A DNA stretch of 64,000 bases from Archilochus colubris. Lineage: Eukaryota; Chordata; Aves; Apodiformes; Trochilidae. Positions 1-11,410 of the stretch are shown here, one piece after another. The notes beneath the pieces were generated by a model that was not told the DNA's origin, searched no databases, and was given only the letters and a program-made list of their open reading frames with translations. The stretch spans positions 19,000,609 to 19,064,608 of the forward strand of contig CM041084.1 in assembly GCA_023079485.1 (NCBI GenBank). The letters run 5' to 3'. A program made the position numbers and the translations under genes. The first letter of the stretch is position 1; each line of letters starts with the position of its first letter.

Positions 1-342
1 AGCCCATATCTGTGTGTTCCTGCCTCCAGTTCCCGACTGCTGCCGACTCCAGGAGTCCAGCCTGGACTTTCCCAGGGCTGCCCTGCAGCCTTGGTGGTGA
101 TGTGAGAGTTACTGGGAGGAAAGAGAGGAAGGAATGTGGTATCAATTTTCCTGTATATTTGCATATATTTGGTAATTTTTCCTATTTATCATTACTGTTT
201 CATTAAAGTTGTGTAGTTTAGTTTCCAACCCATAAGTCTCTCTCCCTTATTCTCTCTCCTTTCTTTATCAGGGAGGAGAGAGAGATTAATAGAGAGAGTC
301 TGTTACTCTGTTTAATTGCTGGGCCAGTGTTAAACCGTGACA
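1..342 (+). mobile_element. 3' portion of an avian ERVL-like LTR (cut by window start)
   Basis: The stretch ends in TTAAACCGTGACA, the 3' terminus typical of a large group of avian ERVL-like LTRs. It carries an ATTAAA polyadenylation signal at 202-207. After that comes a pyrimidine-rich block (about 236-268) and its purine-rich counterpart (about 272-299), which can pair as a hairpin; this U5 layout is common in these LTRs. The 5' end lies outside the window, so length, target duplication and any attached internal region cannot be judged. The bases after the CA end (CCTAG) would be the right-hand target copy. No retroviral protein-coding remnant is visible next to it. The family assignment is from memory of LTR termini, not a database match. 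Confidence 0.65.
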
Positions 343-2196
343 CCTAGACAAAGTAATTTTTTAAAGTACAGGGACATCTGTTTTCATGGGTGGGAAGAGG
401 GTATAACACAGCTATAGATAATGGTTCTTATTACCTTTCTGGTGCTAGCAAACTGATAGGTTATTTGATAATTTATTCCATTATCCTTTGGGGTTCTGAA
501 GTAGGGTTGAATAGTCACTAATTTCTTAGATATACCTTTTTCCTCTTTGCGAAAGATTTTCTCTTTGCCCTTTTCCAGTCCTTTGGGGTCTCACTGTCCT
601 CTAAAGCCCTTCAGAAATCAGTGCTAGTAGTTCTGGATGGTCTCTGCCTACTGCTGGGAGTACTCTGAAGGACACTCTGTCAAGCCCCATTGACTTTGGT
701 ATCTGTAATATCTAAATATAGTCCTCTATGCTTCTAGATTATCTCCCTCCCTCTTGCTACTAATTACATAATTTTTGTGTTTTTTAGTAAGTACTTGCAC
801 CGGTGGGTGCTTTGCTTTGAAATAGCTCCAGTTTATTATCTCCCCAAAAAGACTGTGTTCACCAAGGGTGCACATTCATGGCCACAACTGGGAGCTGTAG
901 ATTAGATTCACATTCTACACTCCTTTGCTGTCCTGGTGAAAGGTGTACCAAGCTTTCCTCTGCTGTTCACAGGTAACAGGTGTGAGGCTAAAACCTTCAC
1001 TGAGGAAAAGTTCAGTTCCATCCTGTGGTTCACATCCCGTCTGTCCTGACTCCCAGAAGAGTGATGGAGGCTTCGGTTTCCCACTATAGCAAAATTACTG
1101 TAATACCTGGCACTAAAAGGTGAAATCTGAGTGTCCACGATCTCCCTGGCCCTGCATCCCCTGTCATATGCCCATATGAGAGCCAGTGCCATGCCAGGGA
1201 CACACTGGGATTGAACAGGAGGGAGGCAGAAAGGAAGGACAAGGAGGAGAGAGCTTTGTGCTTCTCTACTGGCCTATATGAGCCAGCAAGAGAAAAAGTT
1301 AAGCTATGGTTTCTGCTCCAGTGATTATTCCTGCTTCTTCTGAATACAGAACTGTTAAAGTTTAGGAAAGTTCCTTGTAGTAGAAAACATAGGCAGATTT
1401 AATGCAAAACTCACTTTGCAAAGGAGGTATGTAGCACTGTAAATTCGTGTTTTGAATAAAATAATTTGGTTCTCCAGTAGCAAATACTCATTGTGTCATA
1501 TTTTTCCTTCCTTCTGGCATAACAAATTTAGCATTTACTGGAAGACATGCTGGCTGCTGTCACAGGAGATAACCAAATTTATTCAAAAAACAGACAGCAT
1601 ATGGAAAAATATCACATTGGTAAAGGACATAACGCTGCAGTAATTAATAAAAGAAGATAATAATCTTCATTTAGAGAGGAATCTAATACAATTTAAGTAT
1701 AACCCTGAAGCAGTTTACTGTTCCTCCAAACCTGGGTCAATTCTCCTAGGTGCTGTAAATTTCGAGTGTAATTTACTTAATCAGGACTATACTGAGCAGA
1801 AGCACATAGCAGGTATAGCACAGAATATATAATAAGCTAGACCCTTCCTCTCCCTCTGAAACCTGACATTCTGGGGCGATGAAATTTTGTACAAAAATCT
1901 TTCTCCCTTGAAAAAGAAGCAGCATATATGCTTGAGCTGGACTCCCAGACTTCTTTGCTGCATCACAGTAAATTTATTTTATTGTTTTAATGACTGAACT
2001 TGCTCTAATGGCATGTGTCAACTTCTCTGAATTTTGGCTTGCCTAGACCTAGAGCTGAAGTGGGGAGGTCACTGGAAAAATTAATGCTCTTTGGTCTGGC
2101 AGACAACAGGGAAGGGGAAAATATTCATCGTACATGGATTAATTTTAAAAGTGGCTAAAAATTCTGTGTCTAGAAGGCCAAGTAGCTGTTACAAGT
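343..2196. other. Intergenic, no gene seen
   Basis: AT-rich spacer between two LTRs of different sequence. I see no primer-binding site directly after the first LTR, no gag/pol/env-like reading frame and no polypurine tract before the second LTR, so this is not the inside of a provirus. Open frames here (for example 908-1192 minus and 1452-1643 plus) have no recognisable domain. Confidence 0.6.
2192..2196. repeat. Left target site duplication (CAAGT)
   Basis: Five bases directly before the TG start of the solo LTR. They are identical to 2880-2884 after its CA end. Confidence 0.8.
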
Positions 2197-2337
2197 TGTC
2201 CTGGATTGAGAGGACCAGGTCAAAAATTGTGTGGGCCCATACTGACATGAGACCTCCTGGGAACTGCCATGGCTGTGGCTCTGGGAGGAGCAGCCGTGCT
2301 GTGGGAAGGAGAGGGTGGGTCAGGTGACCCACAGAGA

Positions 2338-2376
2338 CCAATCACAGCGCTCCTGCCTGTGGGGCTCAGTATAAAA
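2338..2376 (+). promoter_or_regulatory. LTR core promoter: CCAAT box and TATA box
   Basis: CCAAT at 2338-2342 is followed 28 bases later by TATAAAA at 2370-2376. Transcription would be expected to start about 25-30 bases after the TATA box, near 2398-2405, just before the GCTGTC array. This fixes U3 as short (about 200 bases) and the LTR orientation as plus. Both motifs are seen directly; whether the promoter is active is unknown. Confidence 0.6.
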
Positions 2377-2409
2377 TGGCTCCTGACAGAGCCCTCTCCT
2401 GGCTTCTGG

Positions 2410-2410
2410 G

Positions 2411-2467
<57 letters not shown>

Positions 2468-2469
2468 TC
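2410..2469 (+). repeat. Perfect (GCTGTC)10 hexanucleotide microsatellite
   Basis: Ten uninterrupted copies of GCTGTC. The array lies inside the solo LTR, just after the predicted start site, so it would be in the R/U5 part of any LTR transcript. Open frames here reading Ala-Val or Asp-Ser repeats are translations of this array and not genes. Confidence 0.95.
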
Positions 2470-2480
2470 CTTGCTGCTGC

Positions 2481-2520
2481 TGCCCCTGATTCTGCCCCTG
2501 ATCCTGCCCCTGATCCTGCC
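2481..2520 (+). repeat. Minisatellite, about 3.3 copies of a 12-mer (TGCCCCTGATYC)
   Basis: Three tandem 12-base units (2481-2492, 2493-2504, 2505-2516) and a partial fourth, differing at one position. It is in the LTR 11 bases after the hexanucleotide array. Confidence 0.9.
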
Positions 2521-2879
2521 TGTCTCCTCTTGGGAGAAGAACATCATTCATCGAGCCAGGTTGCCTTCTCCCGCCTTCCCAAGTAAGACCAACTTGGTTG
2601 CTCTAAGGCTGTTGCAGGCTGTGACTGGACTTGGGCTTCCCCATCTGCTGTTGAGTACAGTTTGGGACCTTTCTGGTTGGGAGGTAATGACAAAATGATG
2701 AGTGTGGGTTCTATGATTACCTTTTAATATTTATTTGTAATTAAGTATCATTACTTTGTTAAACCTTTCCTAGTTTTTTCTTCTTACCTGTAAAGCCCCT
2801 GTCTCTGTTAGTCTCTTTTTTATTTTTCCTTGGGAGGCCAACAGCATCTGTCACAAAATTTTTGGCTAAAACTGTGACA

Positions 2880-2884
2880 CAAGT
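2880..2884. repeat. Right target site duplication (CAAGT)
   Basis: Five bases directly after the CA end of the solo LTR. They match 2192-2196. Confidence 0.8.
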
Positions 2885-5800
2885 CCACTTAGATGTTTAT
2901 TTGAAAAGTTACTGCAAATGAAAACCAAGCAAGGACTCCTGAAGAGGTTCATGTGCCCTCTTTTTCCAGAATGTAAGGAGAAGTTGATCAATTTTAAGAG
3001 TAGAAAGCTGATGTGCTAGACTCATGTAATTAATTTTAAGGATTTCTTGCTTTCCAGAGAACAAGGAATGTGGGACAGGGTAAGAGTGGATTTTTCGCTT
3101 TATAAAGCTCTGAAGAGTGATTTTGGCATATTGCAAGCAAATGAGAAGTACATCCCTGGAGCAGTTTGTTGGCAGGCATGAGAGATGTCTGGGGCAGTAA
3201 ATAGATTTTGTTAAAGTGAGTGGCTCAAATAGCCTAATGTGTGTTAATTTCTATGATCACATTGCTTGTGCAAGGCCATCTCATGCACACAGGGTCAGCT
3301 CCCTTGGCACAAAACAAAAAATGCCTACGAAGTCATGCAGACGGGAGCATAGAAAAGGTCATGTGCAAAACCTATGTGAGTGACTTGTAGTACCTCAGCA
3401 TCACACCAGGGACCCTCTTGAAATTGTTCATAGTGTAGGAAAATGGAAGGTCATTAAAAAACCCAAAACAAATACAAAATACAAAGCCCTTCTGGGAAAT
3501 TAACAACATGATAAGCTTTTTTAAAAGGAAGGGGCTGTCTAAAGGCTGTGACATTTTACTGATATGGTCAGACTATCCCATGGGTTTTCTCCTAAAAAAA
3601 CCTGTAAAAATGAGATGCACAGGCCTGGGGGCAACTTATCTCTTTCTGACATGTATCTCCTCTTAGTTTTCCAACCACTCGATTTTTCAACAATTTCTCT
3701 GAAAAACTGATAAGCTTTCTTAAGCAGAGATTGGGGGAGTGAAAAATGATAACAGTTTGAAAGTGTATCTTTTTTCCGTTTCATAGAAAAAGGCATAAAA
3801 CAAGGTAAGAGAGAATTCTTGTATATGAGACTGTAATAATAAGAAGCTAGTCATTCTATTACTTGTCATTTTTCAACCAGCCTGATAGAAAGACTTACAA
3901 GATGTGTATTTTATGTATAGTACTCAGCCAAATGAAAATATTTTCTCCTTTATAACATTCATATGAAAGATTTTTTTTTGAGATTTGAAAAACTGCCATT
4001 TTTTTTTTAAGAAAAACCTGAGTTTTATTTCGCTTTTTTCCTACTTTGTTGTAACAGAAATAGTGACTTCATCCTCCAAACCATATTTCTTTTAACCTAA
4101 TCCGTTTCAGAGGCAAAATTCTCACAAAGCTTCTTGCAGTAACAAGTAAGCCACCAGGAGATCAATAGAATGTGGTTGTTTCAAGCTGCCCAATACACCT
4201 CCAAAAACCCACAGAGACAGCCCTGCTTTGCATAGCAAACACTCAGTCTAGCAGGAACAACCACTAACTGGTACAAAAGAGCACAGAGAAAGACCCAGTA
4301 TGAGAATGAAGGGATTTTCATATGTGTCTGCAAAAACATTTGTACCACTTGTCCCACTGATGTCTGAAGGCACAAAGTGGCAGCAGAGAATGGAATCAAG
4401 TTAGTGTAGGCTTGCTGTTTACCTTGTCTTACTTTTCAAGAGAGATGAAATGTAGAGCTGTGTGAAGACCAAAGAATGACTGACCTGTGTTGTATATATC
4501 TTTCTTCTAGTTGAGTAAAACAAATCTGAGTGGAGTCTCACCAGAGTGAAGATACCAGATCACTAGCATGGAGCATAAAATAATGCATTTTTCTCATTAT
4601 TATAATGAATAATATTATTCCACCACCACCTACTCTTACGGAAGCAGAAGCTCAGAATGAACATCACTCAGAGGACCATTTCCATGCCAGTCAGCTAATG
4701 GAGTCTGCTCAGGGGTGCTGTACCTAGAAGCATGACAGTATTGCAGCTGAAACTTGCTGGGAACCTCTGTTTTGCTACATCATGTCCCACTGCTAGAAAT
4801 GTCCAGAGCATCCAGGGCAATAAAAAGAACATGCTGAAGAGTTACCCTGGTCATGGAGGCCATATAGCTGAACAGAACATAATAAGATTTTTTTTTATTT
4901 GATTCACAAACTCTTTTAGTAGGCATGCAATTTGGGCTGGGGTGGGGTAAGAGCTAGTAAATAATGCAAAAGCATAGTTCATAGAGGAACTCATGCACAT
5001 AACCACAGATAGCTTGCAGGCTTGAAGATGGTGAAGCACACATTATGAGGAAGGGGTGAAAATAAGTTTTACTGTCTTTCCTTTGGCAGAGAATGCTGAT
5101 TCACTTTTGTATCTGGATTTGGCTGAAATGTTCCTGCCATTTGTTTAGCCCCGCAATAACTGCAAAACAATTTGAATATTTGGCTGTGTACAGTATTATT
5201 TTGTGTCATAAATCATGGATCCCATTAGCCAGGCCATCCATAAACTCAGGAAGTAATGACAAATGAAAAGTAAAGCTTGGCTTTCATTTGTGCTTGTGTA
5301 AATCTGTATTAGTTTTTAAATATATAGAACACAGAGTTTTGGAAGCAACTCTTAATTTTAAATATTCCCAGAAGACCTGAAAATTAAAGGGCACTGAAAA
5401 TTTTCAGAGCACTACAAGCAATGTATAATTTAAGATAAAAGTTTAAGAAATGCAGAGATTTTGTGAAAAAAGAAACATGGTTTTTAAACTTGGATGTTCA
5501 ATAAATGTTGCCATAGTTTAACAATAGTGGCAAATGTTCTAATTATCAAAATCTTGAATCTGAAGAGGCTAGAGAATGCAGTAAACTGAAGCAGCACGGG
5601 AATTACTCTGGTTTGGACATATTCTGAGCTAAGTTTTTGTGGCTGTACTGTTATTTCCTTGTACCTCTGTTCAGGGCTGTCAATTTTTCAGCTGTATTCC
5701 ATCCTGTGAGCAGAAAAAAAATCTTGCTGACTTCAACTGGGGGGATGCTGTAGTTGGTGTTTCAGAGTTTGATGTCTGAAAGAAACCTGAGGCCCCTGCT

Positions 5801-8039
5801 CTGGCTAAGCAATTCTCCTTGCTTTCCTACAGTAAGAGGTCTGGTTGTTGCTCTTTGGGGACTGTATATTATGTTGCTAGTTGGCAGTCAGAGATGGTGA
5901 GGAGATTAAAAATATCTAAAATGAGATGGATGGGAAGGTGGTATTGTTCCTTTTAAACAGGAAACAAGGCCAAAAACTCCCTCATCCTCAGGCCTGAGAT
6001 GCCAGATTTAGGACAGTTTTTGCCGCTGTGCCCCATGAGTGGGGCAGGAGTGCCAGTACTTCATCCAGTGTTTCTCCAGGCACAAGCCCAAGCTGACAGA
6101 ACTGAAGTTTTAGGACTTATGTCTTGGAGTATTCCTCCATAGAGGAGGTTTGCTTGTGGGAGTCTTTACACGTGGGTCTTGGAGAACTTTGTGCATGGAA
6201 AACATGTTTTTCAAGGAGCAATTTCGGGTGCCTCATTTGAATGTACAGATGGTAAAACACAAGTGGGACAGAAAAGGAGTAGTGGTTGGGTGCCAGATGT
6301 ATCAGATGTTACCTTGACGTAAAACAAATCTGTACAGAGAAATGTATGAAGAGTTTGTAGTGTTTTGGGGATGCACGCAGAATGTGAATGTCAAAATTCC
6401 CTTCAAAGGTAGATTAGTGTCTCTGTTAGCTAATTCATGGGTGAGTGACCTGCAATATAAAGCTGCAGAATTAACTTTTGGCTAAGAGGCCTACAGAATC
6501 AGCTCTAAAGTTGAGCAGTTTTAAGTAAAGAAGAGACATTGGACTATTCTAATTTCTTGTATTTTCCAAGCTCATGCTAAACTCATGCATTTCTTTGGTG
6601 TGTGACAGTCTATGAGAGGCAGTGCCTCAATGTCTCTGTGTAGAGAAGGCAGGGATGAAGTGAAAATCCAGGTGTAAGTAGCAAAGCTTCTCTATTTCAG
6701 GGATACTTGACTCTGGAGAAGAGGAAAAGTATTTCACTTATGCCTATTGCCAATCTTTATTAACAAAAAGCACTGCAAGCTATTTTCAGTATTCTTTGCT
6801 TTATGCTAATCCTTTGCTAGTTAGAAAAAAAGCAGTATTTTAAAGGTTTTAATTCATTTGCATCTGTCCTTCAGATTTACAAGTGGTGAGGACCACATGT
6901 TTTAAATAGCATCAGCCCAAGGGCTGGATACATTCATCTAATTGAAGACCACCTGATTGCTTGAATGAATTTCTATTAACTAGAGTTGGTTCAACTGTTA
7001 CTTCTGTTTGTTTCCTCTCCTGCTAGATAACATAGGAAAAGAACAATTTTTCAGATAGTCAGTCACCCAAAGCTTTTTATATTGGAATTGAGCAGCCTCT
7101 TGTTGCCAAATCCCTTCTGTGAACCAGTAGCACTAGAAAAAAAAAAAAAAAAAGATACTTAACATTTACATCCTCATTACACTTGTCCTCTACAGAGCCC
7201 AAACTACCTATCATCTCCAGTTTGCTCAGCTGAAAATGAAATATTAATGATCTGATCAAGGCAGTATGAATAATCACATTGTTTTTTTCCCGGGCACTTT
7301 CAGTATTACAATTAATCATTTGACATATTGCCTTTTTTATATGATAATTGAAGTCTATTCAATTTCCTTCTATCATAGTGATACAAATTAATATTTGGCC
7401 AAAATTTCCAAGTTCAAAGCAAGGGCCAAAAATTTGATGTATGTACACTGTATGTCCTGACAGTAAATAGCAGGAACATCTGTGACATTTTTGATGTGTG
7501 TGAAGCACCAAGTAGGCATGCTCAAGACAAAAGCTGAAGGACTTTACAAAGTTAAAGGGATACATGAGATTTAGAAAACTTTTGTTGGATCTCTACATTT
7601 GAACAAAAGATGTAAAGTGCTACAGAATTTTTTGGGTAATTCCCTCTGGTCATGTCTTGAACTTTATTTATTTTATTTCTTTATTTATTTCTGGAAAAGG
7701 CTGTTCTGCCCTGCTGGTAGGCCTGCTTTCTTTCCTCAGGTTCTGTTTTTCTGATACATGAGCTGGTTGCCAGAAATTAAGTTTCTGCAATGGCTGGGGT
7801 AGCCTGATCTTCTTTTAGCTACCAAGAAAGCCTTTACTCCATGGACCAGGGCAGGTCAATTCCAAAGGGATAGGCAATGTATTCCAACACACCTGTGTTG
7901 TGTACATTCTGTAGGAGCATAAAACCCACATGAGAGCCTGTAACATGTTTTCCATCTAAACACATCTTTTCCTAGCTTTTTATGTATATATTTTGAATTG
8001 ATGGCATTAGTTTGTAAAGCTTGCTAGTTGATGATCCGT
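2885..8039. other. Intergenic, no gene seen
   Basis: Gene-free AT-rich DNA. It contains an 18-base A run at 7137-7154 and a small perfect inverted repeat at 7885-7900 (CAACACA/TGTGTTG). Open frames are short, carry no recognisable domain and overlap on both strands, as expected by chance. Confidence 0.6.
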
Positions 8040-8519
8040 GACTCTGCCCTTTTTCCTGGTGCCTTCCAATTAGGTAATTTTCTCAGTCTTCTTGAACTTC
8101 CTCTTCTGAGATCTGCACTTCACTTTGATTAATCACATCACTCCATTTCCATGTTCTTTTTTCAATCTACTTTGCCAAAAGTTTACGTGATACCTCCCTT
8201 TTCCATTGTTCTTTCCAGAAATCAGTCATGCCTAGTTCATTTATCATTATGCTCTTCTCATCTTTCTGGGTGACTGAAAGATCGTCTCTGGTCATCTCCA
8301 CTTCACTGGTAATGGTGCTGTCTGTCTCTGTGTGTATTCCTTTAGTTCTCTTGCCTGTATCAATAAGTTCTCCTTGAAAAACACTTCAGCTTCTCTAATG
8401 TCATTATATGCGGCTGAGATTTTTTCCCTGTGATTGCACTGATCTACAAGCTCCCTTTTCCATGTCACCTCAAGTAAAGCTGCTGTCATTACGGTGTTCC
8501 TATAAACACAGTGGGACAA
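8040..8519 (-). mobile_element. Degraded non-LTR retrotransposon relic, RT N-terminal part (copy 1)
   Basis: Read on the minus strand, an open frame of about 75 codons (8292-8519) contains a charged, helix-prone stretch. In other frames it continues into a TDFWKEQW-like segment, then VQISEEEVQ, then KLPNWKAPG at 8054-8080. The FW...W, (I/V)xEExV and NWKAPG series is the conserved start of the reverse transcriptase domain in several LINE clades (R4/Dong-type elements among others). At least one stop and one frameshift interrupt it, so it is dead. A second, alignable copy lies at 16320-16800. The clade is an inference from motif order only. Confidence 0.4.
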
Positions 8520-11320
8520 GTACAGGGTAGATACAAAATGGAGCTATGCATATGAATCAGCAGCAGTAATTTTGTGCATGGAAAATGTGCACTGTGCAGC
8601 ATCATGCTTCTTTAGATCTTCTTACAGCTATGTATTTTGAAGTGACATTCTACAATAGGAATCTTCCATAATTCTTTACTGATTACTTCAGAAATGGTCA
8701 CCCCCAATCAAGGTCACATGCTTATTGCATAAATGCATATATAATTCTGTATTTCAAACTAAAAGTGGGTAATTAAGACAAAATTCTACATTATGTGTTC
8801 TGTTTCTCTCTGTGTCTCTCCGTTGCTATCCTAATAGATGAAATATTAAAGAAACATGGTAGAATTCCTATGACTTTCAAATCACAGCTTCTGTGTCAGC
8901 TGGAAGCTGAGGTTTCCCAGAGTGAACAATGTCATTCTGTAGGAAGAAAAGTTTTAGAATTTAAAGAATCGGTAATTTAGTGTTTGGTTTTCCCCTCTCC
9001 TGGGCTTCAGAAGATTTTTTTCTTTTTAATATGGAAAAATCAGTTTTTTCATTGAGCTTTGTTTTTGAACTAGGTCATAAATTTATAATTTGCTATAGTG
9101 ACTGACTGATCATGTGGTTTAGGTCAGGATTGCCAACATGGTTCATCATATTAGGTAACTTGTTATACTAAATATATTAATTTCTGGTAAATCAATCAGA
9201 GAGAGCTGTATGTTTCTTTAAAGTTGTGAGTTTCTATGCTTTTTGATAAGGGTTCCCTGTGAAGGACCTATTTTACTTTAAAATGGTCAGTCAGAACTCA
9301 TTCAAAGTAAAGTTGATTCTGTGCCTTGATGGAAAGCATGGTAGTCTGTCCTTCTTGTGGAAAAAAAATAATTTACTTGCATGCAACACAGACACTAATT
9401 TAAATTTTAAATCTGCTTACTGGAGAGAAGAATGTGTTTTGAAGCTGCATTTTTGTAATTTGGAACTAGCTAGAGCATCTGTTCTTTTGCAGATAAAAGG
9501 CAAGTGTAGTCTGAATCAATTTCATCAGCCATTATTTTATCTCTGTGTTGTTGGTAGCCTTGCACTTAAACTCATCACTTCTGCTAAACTTTTGAATATT
9601 GGAAGCGACCTGGTGAGAAATATTTAATTCCCACTTTGGGATTTAATTTGTTGCCTGACATTTGTTTTACATTCTTTCTTCCCATTGTTATGCTACTCTA
9701 GTTAACTCTTTTGAAAGCATATGCTGTGAAAAACATAATTAAATAGAATTTACAAAGTGTGACTTCTTTAAAGTACCAATACTTTAGAAGAAAACCCTGT
9801 TAACCCCTGTTATTTTCCCTCCTGCACTACTTCCTTTCTCTCTGCATTAACTCTGTATGTGGAGGTATAAAAAATCATAACAATTAATGTGGTTTAAAGC
9901 TTATTTATGGAACCTAAGAAACACTGCATAAGAGAACAGAACATCTACAACACAATAATTCTTTATCTTCTACATTCAGTAAAATCCTCTGCTATGAATT
10001 CTTGTGCCTTACAATTAAGGAGTGCTAAAACCTTTTTCTTGTGTGCTCTCTAAACCCTCTTTCTCTTAGGATAGGAAGCTTTGCTGCATAAATATAGTTT
10101 GATTAGTGATGTCAAGACTATCTTAGATACTGCACAGCTGCTAGCAGTAAAGTAAAACCTTAGCAACACCGTTGTCAGCCCTGTTTATAAACTCTCAGGG
10201 CTTTTGACCACCATACTGCTTTCTGCTTAGATGAAGCCATACAATTTAGCTAATATATTTACCCACACATACAATTACATTATCAGGATGCACTAGACAT
10301 CCCATTTTGCATATACTTACACACAAGAACATGTCCATCTTTGTCTTTAGTGTTGTGAAGAGGCTGGTCTTAAATATTTAACACTCTTAAATAAAAGTGG
10401 GATTCACCTCACTCAGTGATACTCATCAAAAAACTTATGGATCAGTATCTCCCAACAACGAAGAGAGAGTGGAAGGCTCAGTCTTTCCTGCCTTGGACGT
10501 AGATGGAATGAATTGTTGAAATTGAATGTATCATCCTAGGGATGACAGAAGTTAACTGTTAACTGGTTAACTATAATTCCTGCTTTTAGAGACTATGTTT
10601 GATTGAGGTTCATATTCTAAATGGAAATCTCTCATGCCTGTAGATGAATAATACTGTTTGTTGCCTTAGAATGATTCTGACATCATGAGAGATGATGGTA
10701 TACCAGAAACAGTCCTACCAGAAACTTCTAAATATCTTAATTTTCTAAATTTGGAGAGAAAAAATATCTTATGAAACTGAGAAAAGAAAGCAACTGGGTG
10801 ACATTCATTTTTATTTCTGCTATTGGTCTTTCTGTGTGTTTTCGTACTTTCTGGGATGTGACAGCATTCTAGAGAAATCTTGCCAGATATTACTGACAGC
10901 ATTTAAATTCAGGGTGATGAAATCTGTGTCCTGCCAGATGTAGGAGATGAGGCAAGTCTGTTCTCCACATCATTTTATTATCTTTTCCCACTGAAGGCTC
11001 CAAAGGTTTGCCAAGGTACGAAAATTCCCAAGAGGAATGATCAGCAACTGCTGGTGATAACCTGGAGGCCAAAAATACTCAGATGGAGGTTAATGCATAA
11101 AAAAACCCTCCTATCCAGATTATGTGTTGACATCTCTTTACTGCCTGAAGCACTTGTTAGCTTCAGTCTGCATTGTGTTTCCTTCCCTGTTCTATGCAGA
11201 ATCAGTAGGGAATCCTGGCCAGGGCTCTGTAAGTCTGAGGTAGCCATTAGTGAGTAGCTGTGAATGTAAAATGAGTATCAGTCACATTCTACCACTTTAA
11301 ATACTTACCTCTATGCAACA

Positions 11321-11410
11321 GAGAGTACAGATTCCCACTCAAATCTTCAGATTTGAGAGAGAGAGTGAGATTCCCACTCTCAGAGAGTGAGATTCCCACT
11401 CAAATCTTCA
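11321..11410 (+). repeat. Interrupted local repeat (GAGAGT...GATTCCCACTC unit)
   Basis: A unit reading GAGAGTRMAGATTCCCACTC occurs at about 11321, 11361 and 11382. The first and last copies are followed by AAATCTTCA. AAATCTTCAGATTT at 11341-11354 is also a perfect 6-bp inverted repeat around TC. This looks like recent local duplication by slippage. Confidence 0.8.

Larger units (their letters stand above)
2197..2879 (+). mobile_element. Complete solo LTR with 5-bp target site duplication
   Basis: A 683-bp element begins TGTCCTGG and ends CTGTGACA, giving canonical TG...CA ends. It is flanked by identical CAAGT at 2192-2196 and 2880-2884, a 5-bp target duplication as expected for ERVL-like integrases. 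Inside are a CCAAT box (2338-2342), a TATA box (TATAAAA, 2370-2376), a hexanucleotide array and an AT-rich 3' part. Terminal motifs resemble the avian ERVL-like LTR that starts TGTCCTGGTTT and ends in TGACA. No internal retroviral region is attached on either side, so this is a solo LTR left by LTR-LTR recombination. The intact target duplication argues for a clean, fairly recent insertion. Exact family not determined. Confidence 0.85.

Noticed and set aside
2269..2586. 105-codon frame with an Ala-Val repeat, and Asp-Ser or Gln-Arg repeats on the other strand
   Set aside because: Translations of the (GCTGTC)10 array inside an LTR, not a protein gene.
1..2879. A full provirus with LTRs at 1-342 and 2197-2879
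   Set aside because: The two LTRs differ in sequence, the right one has its own target duplication on both sides, and the 1.85 kb between them has no primer-binding site or viral gene remnant.
7885..7900. CAACACA-CC-TGTGTTG inverted repeat as a regulatory operator
   Set aside because: A perfect 7-bp stem of this size is common by chance in 64 kb and nothing around it supports a function.
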